In this document: positions 40,336-50,374 of the stretch, one piece after another
How positions within the stretch are numbered: position 1 is the first letter of the stretch
Layout: each line of letters starts with the position of its first letter
NCBI GenBank assembly: GCA_947462335.1
Contig: OX381708.1
Span: forward strand, 2,232,001-2,296,000
Length of the DNA: 64,000 nt
From: Harmothoe impar
Taxonomy: Eukaryota > Annelida > Polychaeta > Phyllodocida > Polynoidae
Direction: 5' to 3'
The notes under the pieces: model-generated
What the model was told of the DNA's origin: nothing
Seen by the model: the letters and a program-made list of their open reading frames with translations, nothing else
Database searches by the model: none
Made by a program: the position numbers and the translations under genes

Positions 40336-41274
40336 TCACATTTTATACTTTGTACAGTTCTTGCACACAAACAAGTCATGACCATTCCCTGCAATGTTAC
40401 ACATGATGCAGAAAGAACGATTGGTTGTGGAACCTTTCTGGCCTTTCCAAGAAACACCTCGAGTATTCCAAGTACTCACCCAACCAGTCCCCATCTTCAC
40501 AATTTTAGATAGTTTCACATCAAACAATGACTGAGCTAGAAAGTATTCGCGATTGTTTCTCACACCTGGAGTCCGAGCATTCAAGTAATCAGTTTTGAAA
40601 CTGACTTCATACGAGAAATGCTGTAACACTGCTGTGAGAGACAAAGCTTTCAACTCTAGAGTAGCTTGCAGACACGTGAAACACACATTGTAAGCGATAT
40701 CTGAAGGGTTCATCGGAACATTACACCTACAGAATGCGCCTATAATAGGTGATTCACGTAAGACTTCGTTGAACTCCATGAAGCTCTTGAAACTCCCTAG
40801 AGTGTATCTAGCATAGTGTCTGGGGCAAGTCAGAGAGTTATGCATTTGATACACAGCAATGGCGAAATCTGCAACGAATATAGGCAGATTCAATGTGGAT
40901 TGCTCTATACACTGAGTGTATGCGTCCCAGAAAGCTTCATGGAAATCTCTGTACACATGTATACTGGAAAAACAGCGCTCAACAACATCAGGTAAGGTTC
41001 CTCTAAAATAGCTAATATTATTTACAGGTATGAACTCCCAGAAGAAATGACCTTTACAACCACAAGTCAAAGCTGTGTCGAAGTTACGAGGTGACACTGG
41101 TCTTACATGAGTTGTAATGCGTGGGGGTGTATGAACATTTTTCTCACTTTCACGTGCTGAGAGAGTTGGTGCTGAAGCATCAAGTCTAGAACTACAACTA
41201 CCATATATAGAACTGTACATACTGACAGAGTCAAGGATATTGTCTATTTTTGACGTCAACTTGCTGTCAGCCAT
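40336..41274 (-). CDS. Unknown Cys-rich protein with C-terminal zinc ribbon
   Basis: 312 residues, ATG at 41274, no interruptions. The first 60 residues are Ser-rich and likely disordered. The middle contains Cys clusters (TCGCKGHFFWEF and FCRCNVPMNPSDIAYNVCFTC) and the C-terminus has CIMCN...VCKNC, a C-x2-C...C-x2-C zinc ribbon. I do not recognise the family. It lies between the terminal repeat and PolB on the same strand, the place where Polintons often carry early accessory genes. DNA or RNA binding is plausible from the zinc motifs but is not shown. Confidence 0.7.
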   Translation of the reverse strand: MADSKLTSKIDNILDSVSMYSSIYGSCSSRLDASAPTLSARESEKNVHTPPRITTHVRPVSPRNFDTALTCGCKGHFFWEFIPVNNISYFRGTLPDVVERCFSSIHVYRDFHEAFWDAYTQCIEQSTLNLPIFVADFAIAVYQMHNSLTCPRHYARYTLGSFKSFMEFNEVLRESPIIGAFCRCNVPMNPSDIAYNVCFTCLQATLELKALSLTAVLQHFSYEVSFKTDYLNARTPGVRNNREYFLAQSLFDVKLSKIVKMGTGWVSTWNTRGVSWKGQKGSTTNRSFCIMCNIAGNGHDLFVCKNCTKYKM

Positions 41275-41922
41275 TGTATATATTTCTTGACACTAATCAG
41301 AAAAAAAAATTTCTCTGATGAATTTGACGGACAAAGAGAGTTTAGTAAAGTAGTCTGAAATCAGTCAGTGGCGTCTTTGTAACAACTCTCTTTTCACGCC
41401 TGATTTTATTTTTTGGTGTGATACAGTTCACTTTTTTTTGTTATTTTACGAGCTTTTTTTTAGCGATATAGTTCACTAGGAGAGAAATTGAGGTTAAACA
41501 TTCGGAGAGAAATTGGATAATTTCCTCGAATGTTCAACTATAATTTCTCTCTCTTTCTCTTTATAGAAGCTGTATTATTTACATTTTTATGAAAATTTTT
41601 CATGAAAATTTTTCTCTTTTCTTCTTTTTTTTTACTATATAGTTAGTACTACTTAATTTCCAATTATGGAAATATTTTCTTTTTCTTCACAGAAAATTTT
41701 CCTTTACTCCTTCTTTTTTTTACTATATAGTTAGTACTACTTAATTTCCATTTGTGGAAATTTTCTTTTCTTCACAGAAAATTTTCCTTTTTCTCTTTAA
41801 CTATTTTCTCTTTTCTTTTTTACTGTAGGAAAATACTGTTTGTTTTTTTACTTTTTTTGAGTGATACAACTCACTTGTCTTTATCACACACAAACACAAA
41901 CACAAACACAAACACAAACACA

Positions 41923-41960
<38 letters not shown>

Positions 41961-41965
41961 GAGAG
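41275..41965. other. Non-coding spacer after PolB: hairpins, direct repeat, (CA)n
   Basis: There is an imperfect hairpin at 41480-41551 (25-bp arms, a few mismatches), and a direct repeat of about 80 bp (from about 41634 and 41718) each containing a small AATTTCCA...TGGAAAT hairpin and ACAGAAAATTTTCC. A (CA)n microsatellite lies at 41886-41954. Confidence 0.7.
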
Positions 41966-44900
41966 TCATATATCTAAAGGTTCAGTGCTGACACCATCTT
42001 CACATACTATTCTCTTAATGTACTGGTAATTTAGACCTTGCTTGTTCTGAGAGTATGTAGTGACGTGATGGTCTATAACTCTGAAACCTCTGTTTGTCAC
42101 AACATGAGTCTTTTCTGTTTTCAAAACGTTCTGATAATTTGTCTCAGTAAGATAATTCTGCCTCTGGATAACTCCTTTGCAACTAGTCTTATTCCCTGTC
42201 TCACTGACACACATGTAACATTTAGGGTTCAAAGATGTCATAGCGTCTCCTTCCCACTCTATCTTGAACAGACCTGGAGTTCGCTTGTCAAACACCAGGC
42301 GGCGATAGCAACACGGTGGTTGTACCCATGGGTAGTTGTGTGTTCTGCATTGAATGTACGTCTCTCTATGTTGAGGATTATCACAAGATTCAGAAGGTAA
42401 CCACTTGTGACGCTCTCTGAAGTATTGCTCACGCATCTCAGGTTTGACAGCTTCGTCTAAATTCTTTTTAGACAATGCAAAATAAAAACTGTCAGTGTCC
42501 ATTTCACACATTTCAAAGTCTTTTGAGTCAATGAACTTCAACAAGAAGTCGTAGTAGAACGCTAACATTTTCAGTTTAGCATACTGGTATACCATGAACC
42601 CAATCTGAACAGGTAAGTCGTATGTGATACTGTTCTCACTGATGTCATGCACTTGTTGTACTGACCAGTGCAGACAATGTCGACTAGCAAAATCTGGACT
42701 TACATATTTAGTATTCAAGAAATTCTGCTTGTTACATATAGTCTTACCATATGAACTGTTACCTAACAGTTTATACAAGTCAGACAGGATCTTGCAGTCA
42801 ACATTCTCATCTCCTTTCCGTCTAGCTGCTGTCACTTCTTGCACAAAAGGTCTGAAAGTTTCTTCAGGTGTGTATTGAACTAACAAGTGCACTTTGCTAA
42901 CTACTAAACCTTTCTCTAGATACCACTTAAGTAACGGAGTACCTAGTAGAAGACCTGATCCATGGAAACTACCTATCAACTGTCTCTGAGGTTGACGCAG
43001 TTTCCCTACACTTTCTAGATAAGTTTTCATATGGTCACCTACATCTTCTTTGCTGACAAGAATGTTCTTGAAAACTGGTGTCATTTCAGCAAAATATGGT
43101 TTGAGATGTTCAGGTGTGTGAATATCTACTTGAATCAACCCAAACACTGAACCACTTTTCACACCTTCTATTATCTCAGCTTGACTCATCTTACCAGCTG
43201 AAGACGGTCTATTAACACTCCATTCAGGTTTCAGTTTCAAACACTGAGTGTTTTTTCGTAATTTGATCCACTGACATTCATATTGTTCTACTACTGTGTA
43301 ACCTAAACTTTTCAGATACAGAGTTACAGCAGCTGTTTTACTAGAACGCTCTTCTATCCATTCCCGACCCTTCGTACTAGTCATCAATGTCTTGTTGATC
43401 TGACATGTATGACCATGCCAATAGCAACCATGGAACTGATATATCAATTTACGATCAGGGACTATCCCATCTACTCTTATACGCTGACTACCTACACTGA
43501 CTTCACCATAGTTGTATTGATGTAAAATAGGTACTTTGTCTACTATAGCTCTGTAACGGAGCCATTCTACAGCTGAGTAACTGATTTGCTGACTGAGAAC
43601 AGGCTTGAAATCATCTTCGTGACGTCTCACTACATAGAACCCTGTACAATGAGCTTCACCCATACATTTCAAGTACAAGCTATTTGCATCTACTCCTAAA
43701 ATGTGATCACACTTTTTACTCTCAACTCCATACTTACGCTCTCTTATTCTAGTTATACCACTACGATGGTGTCTGTGGAATATTATAGCAGGTCCACCAA
43801 CTAAATTCTTTCTCAGTAAGTTGTGGACTTCTTTTTCATGATGTGAAAAGAGAACATAAGGTGTCGCATTCAGCTCAGTGTTCTGAAAGAGGAACTTCAA
43901 AGTCAAACCTGGAAGTGTCAAACCATCTTTGAACATGTCAACATTCCTTTCTATGAAGAACTTGCTATGTTCATTTATAGCTCTGACAAATGGAGCTACA
44001 TCTAAATTGTTATAGTACACTAAGTAGTCTTTCATTGTTTTCATTTTTTCTTTCACCCACACTTCTTTACAGCTTCTATACTCAGCTTGAGTTATACCTT
44101 TCCCAGTCAGAGAGCTATAGAAACTCCTCCTAGGTGGGAGAGTTGTGTTATCTAATTTTCGGACATTGTCCATCCACTCATAAGGAAAAAAACCTTTCTC
44201 TGTGTCTTTCAAAAAAGCTTTCAAATAACTAGCGTAATTATAACCTGGAGCTAGATAGTTCACCATGTCTAAGAACACTAAGTGCTCAGTGTATACAGCA
44301 ATGTACTGGTTACACTTTTTTATAGTCGTCATAGGTTTCTTTTCTCTTTCTGAGAAGAAAGTGTGGAAGCTTCTCTTTATTAGATTTAAGTCATATCGAC
44401 CTGAGTTAAAACCTACTACAGGTACTCTGTTCATATAAGCTGTCAGAGCTTGTTTAGCTCTGACGACAGGTGATAAATTATACTTACTTTTCTCTAACTT
44501 AGCAGCTTTCAAAGCTGCACTCTCTAACCTTTCCTCTTCAGCTTGCAGAGCATCTAGCTGATCTGTCACTACTTTAAAACGCTCTCTGACACGTTCACCT
44601 ATTTCACAAGCTAACATATCTATGTACCCTAATACACGACTGACTAAGTCATCATTTTCCCTGTTACTCTCTCTGACAAAACACACTGGTTCTGTATACC
44701 CTGGAAAGTCACTAGCTACACTAGCAGACAGTGGTACATGATCTAACTCAAAAGTTGTGTTACAACTTTTCTCACCGTTCTTTACAAAATAACTTTCAAA
44801 GTCGAAAGCAATCTTATATGGGTATATCTTTAAGTGAGCAGGTGTATGTACACCTAGCTCACTCAACTTCTGAAATATAGTTCTACTAGGTTTGTACACA

Positions 44901-46007
44901 CCTCCTTTGTATATAAATCGTACTTTAGTACAGTCTTTTGTTACAGCAGTGTGTCTCTTCAAGTTGTAATTAGAAGAGAATGCTTTGTAACATTTTTCAC
45001 AACTGTACACGCGTCCATATTTACACATGTCTACTATCAGACTCAAGTGGTTGCGGTACATGTTGAGATTCAATACTTTCTTGCTACTACAAAGCTTGCT
45101 ACGCACTACAGTCACTTTATTAGTACTAGACAGCTTGAACACTCGTATGTCTATTTTGAATACTTTCTCTAATCTATCTAAATCACTTAAGAGAATACCT
45201 TTGAACTTTTTCTGACAAGTGTCTGGATAAGCTTCTTTGAAAAGCTCTACAGTTCTATCTAATGTTTTATACAAGTGGTGTGACAAGCATCTAAAGAAAC
45301 ACAAGTTGTCTCTGTACACTCTCTTACTGTAACAGTCTCGGTGGAAGTGTAACATACCTCTTTTCCTGAAACTAGCAGGGACACTCTCTAACTTACCTAA
45401 GAACACATTTGTAGGTCTAATATAAGTCAGATTCACATTCACATTACCTACTACAGTCCACTTTGTGTCAGGTCTACTTGTGTCAACTTTCACTTTACTT
45501 TTCAATAGATCTATGCAACTTTCAAAGCTCTCAGAGTTCTTAACTAAGAAGTAAGGGTCTTGATGGTCTTCACTGTCATAAAAAACTGAAGAGTTGTTAG
45601 CTGAAGCATGAAAATACATGACTCTTTGCTCAGCGTCTTCAGTGAAAGTCAAAATTCGACCAAAAGACACAGCTACTCTATAACTGTATAACTGATTCTC
45701 ATGTATAGCTCTGAGAGCTGTCACTATCTCACTCACTCCTTGATCAGATTCAAAAGTAGTTAATCTGACGTTATATATAGCTTGTACACAAACCTTGACC
45801 TATCGATCTGAAATTTGATTTGTAATATTCTAAGAAAAGAGAGTTTTTCTCAATCTCTTCAGGTAAAACTGTTTCACTAGAGAAGACTTCTCTCAAGCAA
45901 GTCTCTGAAGTACACAAGTTCTTACTACTGTTATGTATAGTAACTTGTCTAGGTATTCTAGGTGCATTACACCGAATACAACTGATAGTATTCTTGTGTC
46001 TATGCAT
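41966..46007 (-). pseudogene. Protein-primed DNA polymerase B (PolB), one frame break near the N-terminus
   Basis: The main frame (1256 codons) ends at 41966 and opens near 45804 without an ATG. A separate ATG frame, 46007-45771, with CxxC-type residues (SCIRCNAP) overlaps it at an AT-rich TATATA run and is probably the true start. Numbered in the main frame: C2H2 finger at about 245-269; exonuclease motifs DFES at 312-315, FNSGRYD at 443-449 and YYNNLD at 574-579; polymerase motif A GVDANSLYLK at 681-690, motif B LLGNSSYGKT at 990-999, motif C MDTDS at 1079-1083. All catalytic boxes are intact. A VDGIVPD...YQFHGCYWHGH segment at about 755-776 is the nuclease-like insert typical of Maverick polymerases. 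It replicates the linear genome using a protein primer (family knowledge). Confidence 0.92.
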
Positions 46008-46089
46008 TTTAAAAACTCTTCAGATATACACTCTCTCCTTCTTTTTTTCTTTCCTTTTTTCCACTAAAACATACTCACTAACAAACAGG

Positions 46090-46123
<34 letters not shown>

Positions 46124-46205
46124 CATAATGCAAAGAATTTACAACCCTATCAATACAGTGTTGAGGAACCTTACAACTGATGTAATTTAATTGTTGAGCA
46201 CTCAC
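46008..46205. other. Spacer with (GACA)n microsatellite
   Basis: Between the SUMO-motif gene stop and the PolB start. (ACAG)n spans about 46085-46123. Any PolB promoter should lie here, but no clear TATA box is visible. Confidence 0.6.
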
Positions 46206-47636
46206 CTAATCAGTCTCATCGCAAGTGGTAACACCTCTGTAAAAGTTCTTGTCACTCTCCAGCATCGGCCCAACACGTTCCATGATGTCTTTGATCGTGT
46301 TGACAGTGACCGTGTACCCACAGTGTATTGGACTTGTTGTTGCTCGACCTGCTGGCAGCGCTTTATCCATTTCTTCCACGTAGGACGACGTTCCGATGTG
46401 GATCTTAGGTTGCCCCCTGTAGAGGTTGACTAACACACCTGTGTGTTTGACAGGGTTGTCTAAGTAATTCAGATAGTTCTTGACTGCTGGCGCTCCTTTC
46501 TTGGCTTCTTCTTTAATCCTGTCATAGTTCTCTATGATAGATTTGCTCTGGTAGAAGAGCCCTCTGAAGTCGTTTGCCCGTAAGTTGACGCGCCTCTCAT
46601 AAGGCTTGTTCAAATATTGCCTTATTGAGACGCCACTGATGAAGGGGAGCTTGTATACTTCAAGCAGCGTGCATGTATCTCCAGGTGGGTAGAACAGCTG
46701 GTCAGGAACAATGCTACCTTCGGCTTGCTGAGATGGGAAACCAAACCGACTAGGCCACTTCTCACCAGTCAAAGGGACTATGCGGAAGTTAGCCAGCTTA
46801 GACCCAACTTTCTTGGATCCGTTCCTCGGCGGAAGCGGTGTCACAACAGCAGTAGAAACCGTCGATTGGGAAGTAACACTTCCCACACCAGCCTTTGCAG
46901 CACGTGCAGCAGCTGCAGCTACAGTAGCCACACTCTTGGTGTACTTTCGCTTCTTTTTTTTTTCAACAACTGCTTCTGGCTGAATCTGTGGAGATGGACC
47001 TCTTTTAGTAGCTGTCGTCACACCCTTGGGAGGATTCACTTCACCACTTGTGTCACCTACTACTCTTGAGTAGTACTCATCTGTGACTACTGTAGCTTCC
47101 CCGTTGATGACGACAACAGTGTCGGTCAGTCCAGGAGTGATGACGGCCCCGGCACTATCCCTCACTACAATGTCAGCTGGTACAGCTGTAGTGACAGGTG
47201 AGGAAGGTGGAGCACAGCGTCCTTCAGCTTCAGCTCTCTGGAACCACTCATCTAGTACTTCATTCAAGTCGTGCCCGATGATTTCACCTTCTTCTACTTC
47301 GTCCTCTGTCAAGTCGATGACGATTGGCGTAGTGGGTCGAAGTAGCTCATCACCAGTCAAGTCGATGATGACTGGAGGAGTAGCTGCAGTGGGAAGAGCT
47401 CCATTGCCTCGGCCCACGGGCATGACGTGTGACAGGGTCTGGTAGGTGAGGACATCTTGAGGCGGTTCAGGGTTGCTGAAGTCTGTAGAGCTCAAAGCTG
47501 GTGCTGACGTAGATACATCACGGTCCAGTACGCCAGTGGAAGGAGCCAGCATGCAGTCCAGATCGTGATGTAACCCCAAGATAGCTGCACTCTGCTCTTC
47601 AGGTGTACTTGGACGATGAATCCATGTGTACTTCAT
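46206..47636 (-). CDS. Unknown nuclear-type protein with two SUMO-interacting motifs
   Basis: 476 residues, ATG at 47636. Two SUMO-interacting motifs sit close together: VIIDLTGDE at residues 89-97 and IVIDLTEDE at 105-113, each a hydrophobic core plus acidic tail. A basic KKKKRKYTK at 226-234 is a likely nuclear localisation signal, followed by an Ala-rich stretch. The C-terminal 190 residues look globular (FRIVPLTGEKWPSRFGF, GVSIRQYLNKPYERRVNLRAN) but match no family I know. Tandem motifs of this kind bind poly-SUMO, as in STUbL ligases and PML-body proteins. For a DNA virus this suggests action at host nuclear SUMO bodies (inference). The upstream TATATATAC at 47868-47876 is its probable promoter. 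Confidence 0.72.
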   Translation of the reverse strand: MKYTWIHRPSTPEEQSAAILGLHHDLDCMLAPSTGVLDRDVSTSAPALSSTDFSNPEPPQDVLTYQTLSHVMPVGRGNGALPTAATPPVIIDLTGDELLRPTTPIVIDLTEDEVEEGEIIGHDLNEVLDEWFQRAEAEGRCAPPSSPVTTAVPADIVVRDSAGAVITPGLTDTVVVINGEATVVTDEYYSRVVGDTSGEVNPPKGVTTATKRGPSPQIQPEAVVEKKKKRKYTKSVATVAAAAARAAKAGVGSVTSQSTVSTAVVTPLPPRNGSKKVGSKLANFRIVPLTGEKWPSRFGFPSQQAEGSIVPDQLFYPPGDTCTLLEVYKLPFISGVSIRQYLNKPYERRVNLRANDFRGLFYQSKSIIENYDRIKEEAKKGAPAVKNYLNYLDNPVKHTGVLVNLYRGQPKIHIGTSSYVEEMDKALPAGRATTSPIHCGYTVTVNTIKDIMERVGPMLESDKNFYRGVTTCDETD

Positions 47637-47739
47637 TGCTTACTGTAGGAGGTATCTCCACAGAAACGTCAAGAACTAAGTTCTTGCTCTTAGCTACTTT
47701 AGAACTCTTCTTAGAGCTCTTGTTGCCAGCAGACCGCAT
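47599..47739 (-). CDS. Small basic ORF overlapping the SUMO-motif gene start (uncertain)
   Basis: A 46-residue frame with ATG at 47739, the first ATG after the TATA box at 47868. It is Lys/Ser-rich (KSSKKSSKVAKSK) and overlaps the first codons of the SUMO-motif gene in another frame. It may be a regulatory upstream ORF, a 5' exon whose splice donor (ACAGTAAGC near 47640) joins elsewhere, or chance. Confidence 0.35.
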   Translation of the reverse strand: MRSAGNKSSKKSSKVAKSKNLVLDVSVEIPPTVSNEVHMDSSSKYT

Positions 47740-48475
47740 CCTAAACTAAAACAGTTAGTTTGTAGAAGTTGAAAAGTAGAGGCAGCGTGTAGAGTGGCAG
47801 GAGTAGAGTAGTCGTCACAGTTGAGCAGCTCAGGAGCAGTTTGATTTCAACTGAGCAAATCAACGGGTATATATACTAATTTTACTGAGAACGATTGTCA
47901 AACGTTGTCACACGTTTGTTGAACGACAATAGACGAACATTTGACGTCTGACATTTTTTTCATATTTCATCTCTAATTGTTATTGTACGACAATTATACG
48001 CACGTGTCACTATAGTAAAGTACTAGGCTGAGTTTGGATACAACGTATCTTTATCAACCACACTGCATAAATAAGCACTGGATAACCCATAACAGACTGG
48101 TGCTTCTGCGGAGAGCAAAACAAAAAGTTGAAAAACAACAGTTGGAAATGTGAACTCTATTCAGATAGCACAGTGGCTGTCAGCTGGATGAGGCGTTGCA
48201 ACATAAAAGGAACGTTCATGAATGATGTATCTTATACTACACTTTTCAAGATGAAAAAATATAAATACAGTCTAAAAATTTTTTTAAACTTATTATATGA
48301 TTGACAAGTTTGAAGGTGCAGTTTACATTTTCTTCTTGACGTTTATTTGAAAGATTTTCGTTCAAGTGAGTTAATTTGTGGACACTACTTTTCTAGAGAG
48401 GGTGGGGGAAACGATTAGTGTACGTTGAAAACAACCGGCTGTGATCAGATTCAAACTGAGCAGCTCTGAGACAAC
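47740..48475. promoter_or_regulatory. Divergent promoter region of the third Polinton
   Basis: The minus-strand TATA (TATATATAC, 47868-47876) serves the SUMO-motif gene. The plus-strand side leads to the 230-residue gene at 48476, where no strong TATA box is evident. CAAACGTTGTCACACGTTTG-type inverted motifs lie near 47898-47920. Confidence 0.55.
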
Positions 48476-49168
48476 ATGTCCAGTGCAGCTTGTACACCTC
48501 TACCGATTTCACTCAGCACTAAAGACCGGCGGTCAGTTTGGGAGTTCATTTCAGACGTCAAGAGTGGAGTAGAGACTGGTGAGGAAAAGCAGTTGTTCAG
48601 ATATTGTCCTGAAGAGTACATCAGAGATAGTTACATACCTCCAAATCTAGATTTTTCAAATTGTTTTCTGCATAACAACACGACTCCCATAAATGCTAGT
48701 AGTCCTTCTCTCAAGAAGTTCATAACTAGTTCTACTGGGAAAGCTACTCAATCTGAAGTAGTGAGCAGCGTGTTACTGCTAGTTTCTAAGTTACAACACA
48801 GTGTAACTTCTCATAGTGTAGTAGCTTCAGCTATTAACTTTCAAAAATGTAGGATGAAACCCTACTTCAAAATTAATCAGCTCGAATCACAGCAGCTGGG
48901 AAATTCCGTGTTCATCTCTACGAGTATGGTACAAGGCTTAATCAAGCACACAGTATCAGCTCCTGACAAGATAACACGTGCTAAATACTCTTCAGATCGG
49001 TTTCTGTATGAAAGAGCATACAAGACTGAGATTGGACACAATGCAAATGGGTGTTGTCACGTTGTAAGAGTAGTTGAACAACGTGGTCAAAACCCTACTC
49101 TACTGTGCCAAGGAGTCTTGTATGAACTGGTGACAGCCTTTCCAACTCAATCCTTCTCCCCTAACTGA
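48476..49168 (+). CDS. Unknown 230-residue protein
   Basis: ATG at 48476, undamaged. No family recognised. It has no signal peptide or membrane segment. The N-terminal part has RRSVWEFISDVKSGV; the middle is Ser/Thr-rich; the C-terminal part (HVVRVVEQRGQNPTLLCQGVLYELV) could form strands. It is the first gene rightward from the divergent promoter and so probably early. AATAAA (about 49215) and a hairpin at 49261-49283 mark a likely 3' end. Confidence 0.62.
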   Translation: MSSAACTPLPISLSTKDRRSVWEFISDVKSGVETGEEKQLFRYCPEEYIRDSYIPPNLDFSNCFLHNNTTPINASSPSLKKFITSSTGKATQSEVVSSVLLLVSKLQHSVTSHSVVASAINFQKCRMKPYFKINQLESQQLGNSVFISTSMVQGLIKHTVSAPDKITRAKYSSDRFLYERAYKTEIGHNANGCCHVVRVVEQRGQNPTLLCQGVLYELVTAFPTQSFSPN

Positions 49169-49428
49169 TGAAAAAAAAACCTTGACCAATAGTCTATTAG
49201 ATGCTTCACAAAAAAAATAAAAGTGAAAAAAAAGTATAGGTGTACTAACAAACTAACTCTGGTCTCTCATATATTGAGAGACCCCCCTTTCAAACTGTCA
49301 CTCTACTTCTTAAAATATTTTCCATGCACACTGTGTTTTAAACGGTTAGTTGTCAAGTCATAAATCACTCAGAGTATATAGGGTCGTGTAAGTGCACTCA
49401 CTCATTCAAACGACCTTTCAACGTCATC
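49169..49428. promoter_or_regulatory. Gene-end hairpin, then TATA promoter of the next gene
   Basis: GGTCTCTCA-TATAT-TGAGAGACC at 49261-49283 is a perfect 9-bp stem with a 5-base loop. AGTATATAGG at 49373-49382 is a TATA box about 55 bp before the ATG at 49429, with a CACTCACTCATTC initiator-like segment. Confidence 0.65.
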
Positions 49429-50082
49429 ATGAAGACAGCTCACGACCTCTACACGCTAGTTAAAGCTAGATACCCTGAAGACGAGTTAGTATTACAGTAT
49501 GTGTGTGAAAGAAAAGAGTCTGTCACATGCACTGTAAAAACTTTACAGTACATTTTCAATCATTTCAAACAGACTTTAGAGCATAGGAAATGGTTGTATT
49601 ACACTTGGGTTCTGCTAAGTGATAGCTTCAATGAGAGTGAAGGTAAATGTATAGACAAGTTGATAATGAAGCACGACTTGTCTAAGTTTTCAGCTGTAGA
49701 AGCTGTTGGATACGGCTGGAAGTTTGGCCGCCTTAACAGTTCAAAACCTCTCAAGAACTCTGACCACGTTGCAATGTGGGAATCAGCGCTGAAACACCAC
49801 TACGCAAACAACCCTCATCATCCTCAGTACCACTCTAATCAAGACATGCCGACACATTACTTGTTAGAGAGTATCATAGACATGCTAGGTTGTCGGCTTC
49901 AAAGGAACCTAGCAGGTCGTTCAGATTTGAAAGTAGAAGACATTTTCAAAATCCCAGATACGTATCTAGAACGTTACACTGAAGCAGACAGACACAGAGT
50001 TAAAACTTATTTAAGTCAGTGGGAGCGTGATATTACAACGTCCCCTCATCGTAGTGGTTTAGCGCTCAGAATGTTATTGTAA
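49429..50082 (+). CDS. DUF5662-like (HD-type) protein
   Basis: 217 residues, undamaged, with TATA box and ATG. The middle matches the DUF5662 pattern as I know it: KHDLSKFS at residues 81-88 (His-Asp pair), then KHHYANNPHHPQYH at 122-135, then LLESIIDMLG at 145-154. Members occur in phages, bacteria and large DNA viruses, and the His/Asp layout suggests a metal-binding HD-type hydrolase. The substrate is unknown. It stands alone between two TATA boxes, so it is probably an early accessory gene. I infer capture from a virus or microbe. Confidence 0.65.
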   Translation: MKTAHDLYTLVKARYPEDELVLQYVCERKESVTCTVKTLQYIFNHFKQTLEHRKWLYYTWVLLSDSFNESEGKCIDKLIMKHDLSKFSAVEAVGYGWKFGRLNSSKPLKNSDHVAMWESALKHHYANNPHHPQYHSNQDMPTHYLLESIIDMLGCRLQRNLAGRSDLKVEDIFKIPDTYLERYTEADRHRVKTYLSQWERDITTSPHRSGLALRMLL

Positions 50083-50374
50083 ACACTCTGATAAAAAAGT
50101 GAAACGTTAGTGCATCGTATAGAGTTGGGTGGGGGGGGGGGGGGGGGGGTGTGTATAGTATTAGCATAGGGTGTATGGGGTGGGGGCACCCCTCTAGTGT
50201 GAAATGGATAGGGGGGCGAGGAGTTCGAACTCAGAACGTTTTGCATGCTCTTTACACGATTTCCCTACGTATCTAGTCTAAAGAGCTATATAAAAGCTCC
50301 CCCTAACCTACAACACCCCATACAACGCTCTACCTACCTACCTGCCTGTCTACTCCTTCACACACTCGCTCATC
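50083..50374. promoter_or_regulatory. Poly-G tract and TATA promoter of the death-domain gene
   Basis: A poly-G run at about 50129-50150. TATATAAAAG at 50287-50296, followed by a pyrimidine-rich leader (CTACCTACCTACCTGCC) to the ATG at 50375. Confidence 0.75.

Noticed and set aside
42038..45215. Plus-strand frames over PolB
   Set aside because: Shadows of the PolB coding strand.
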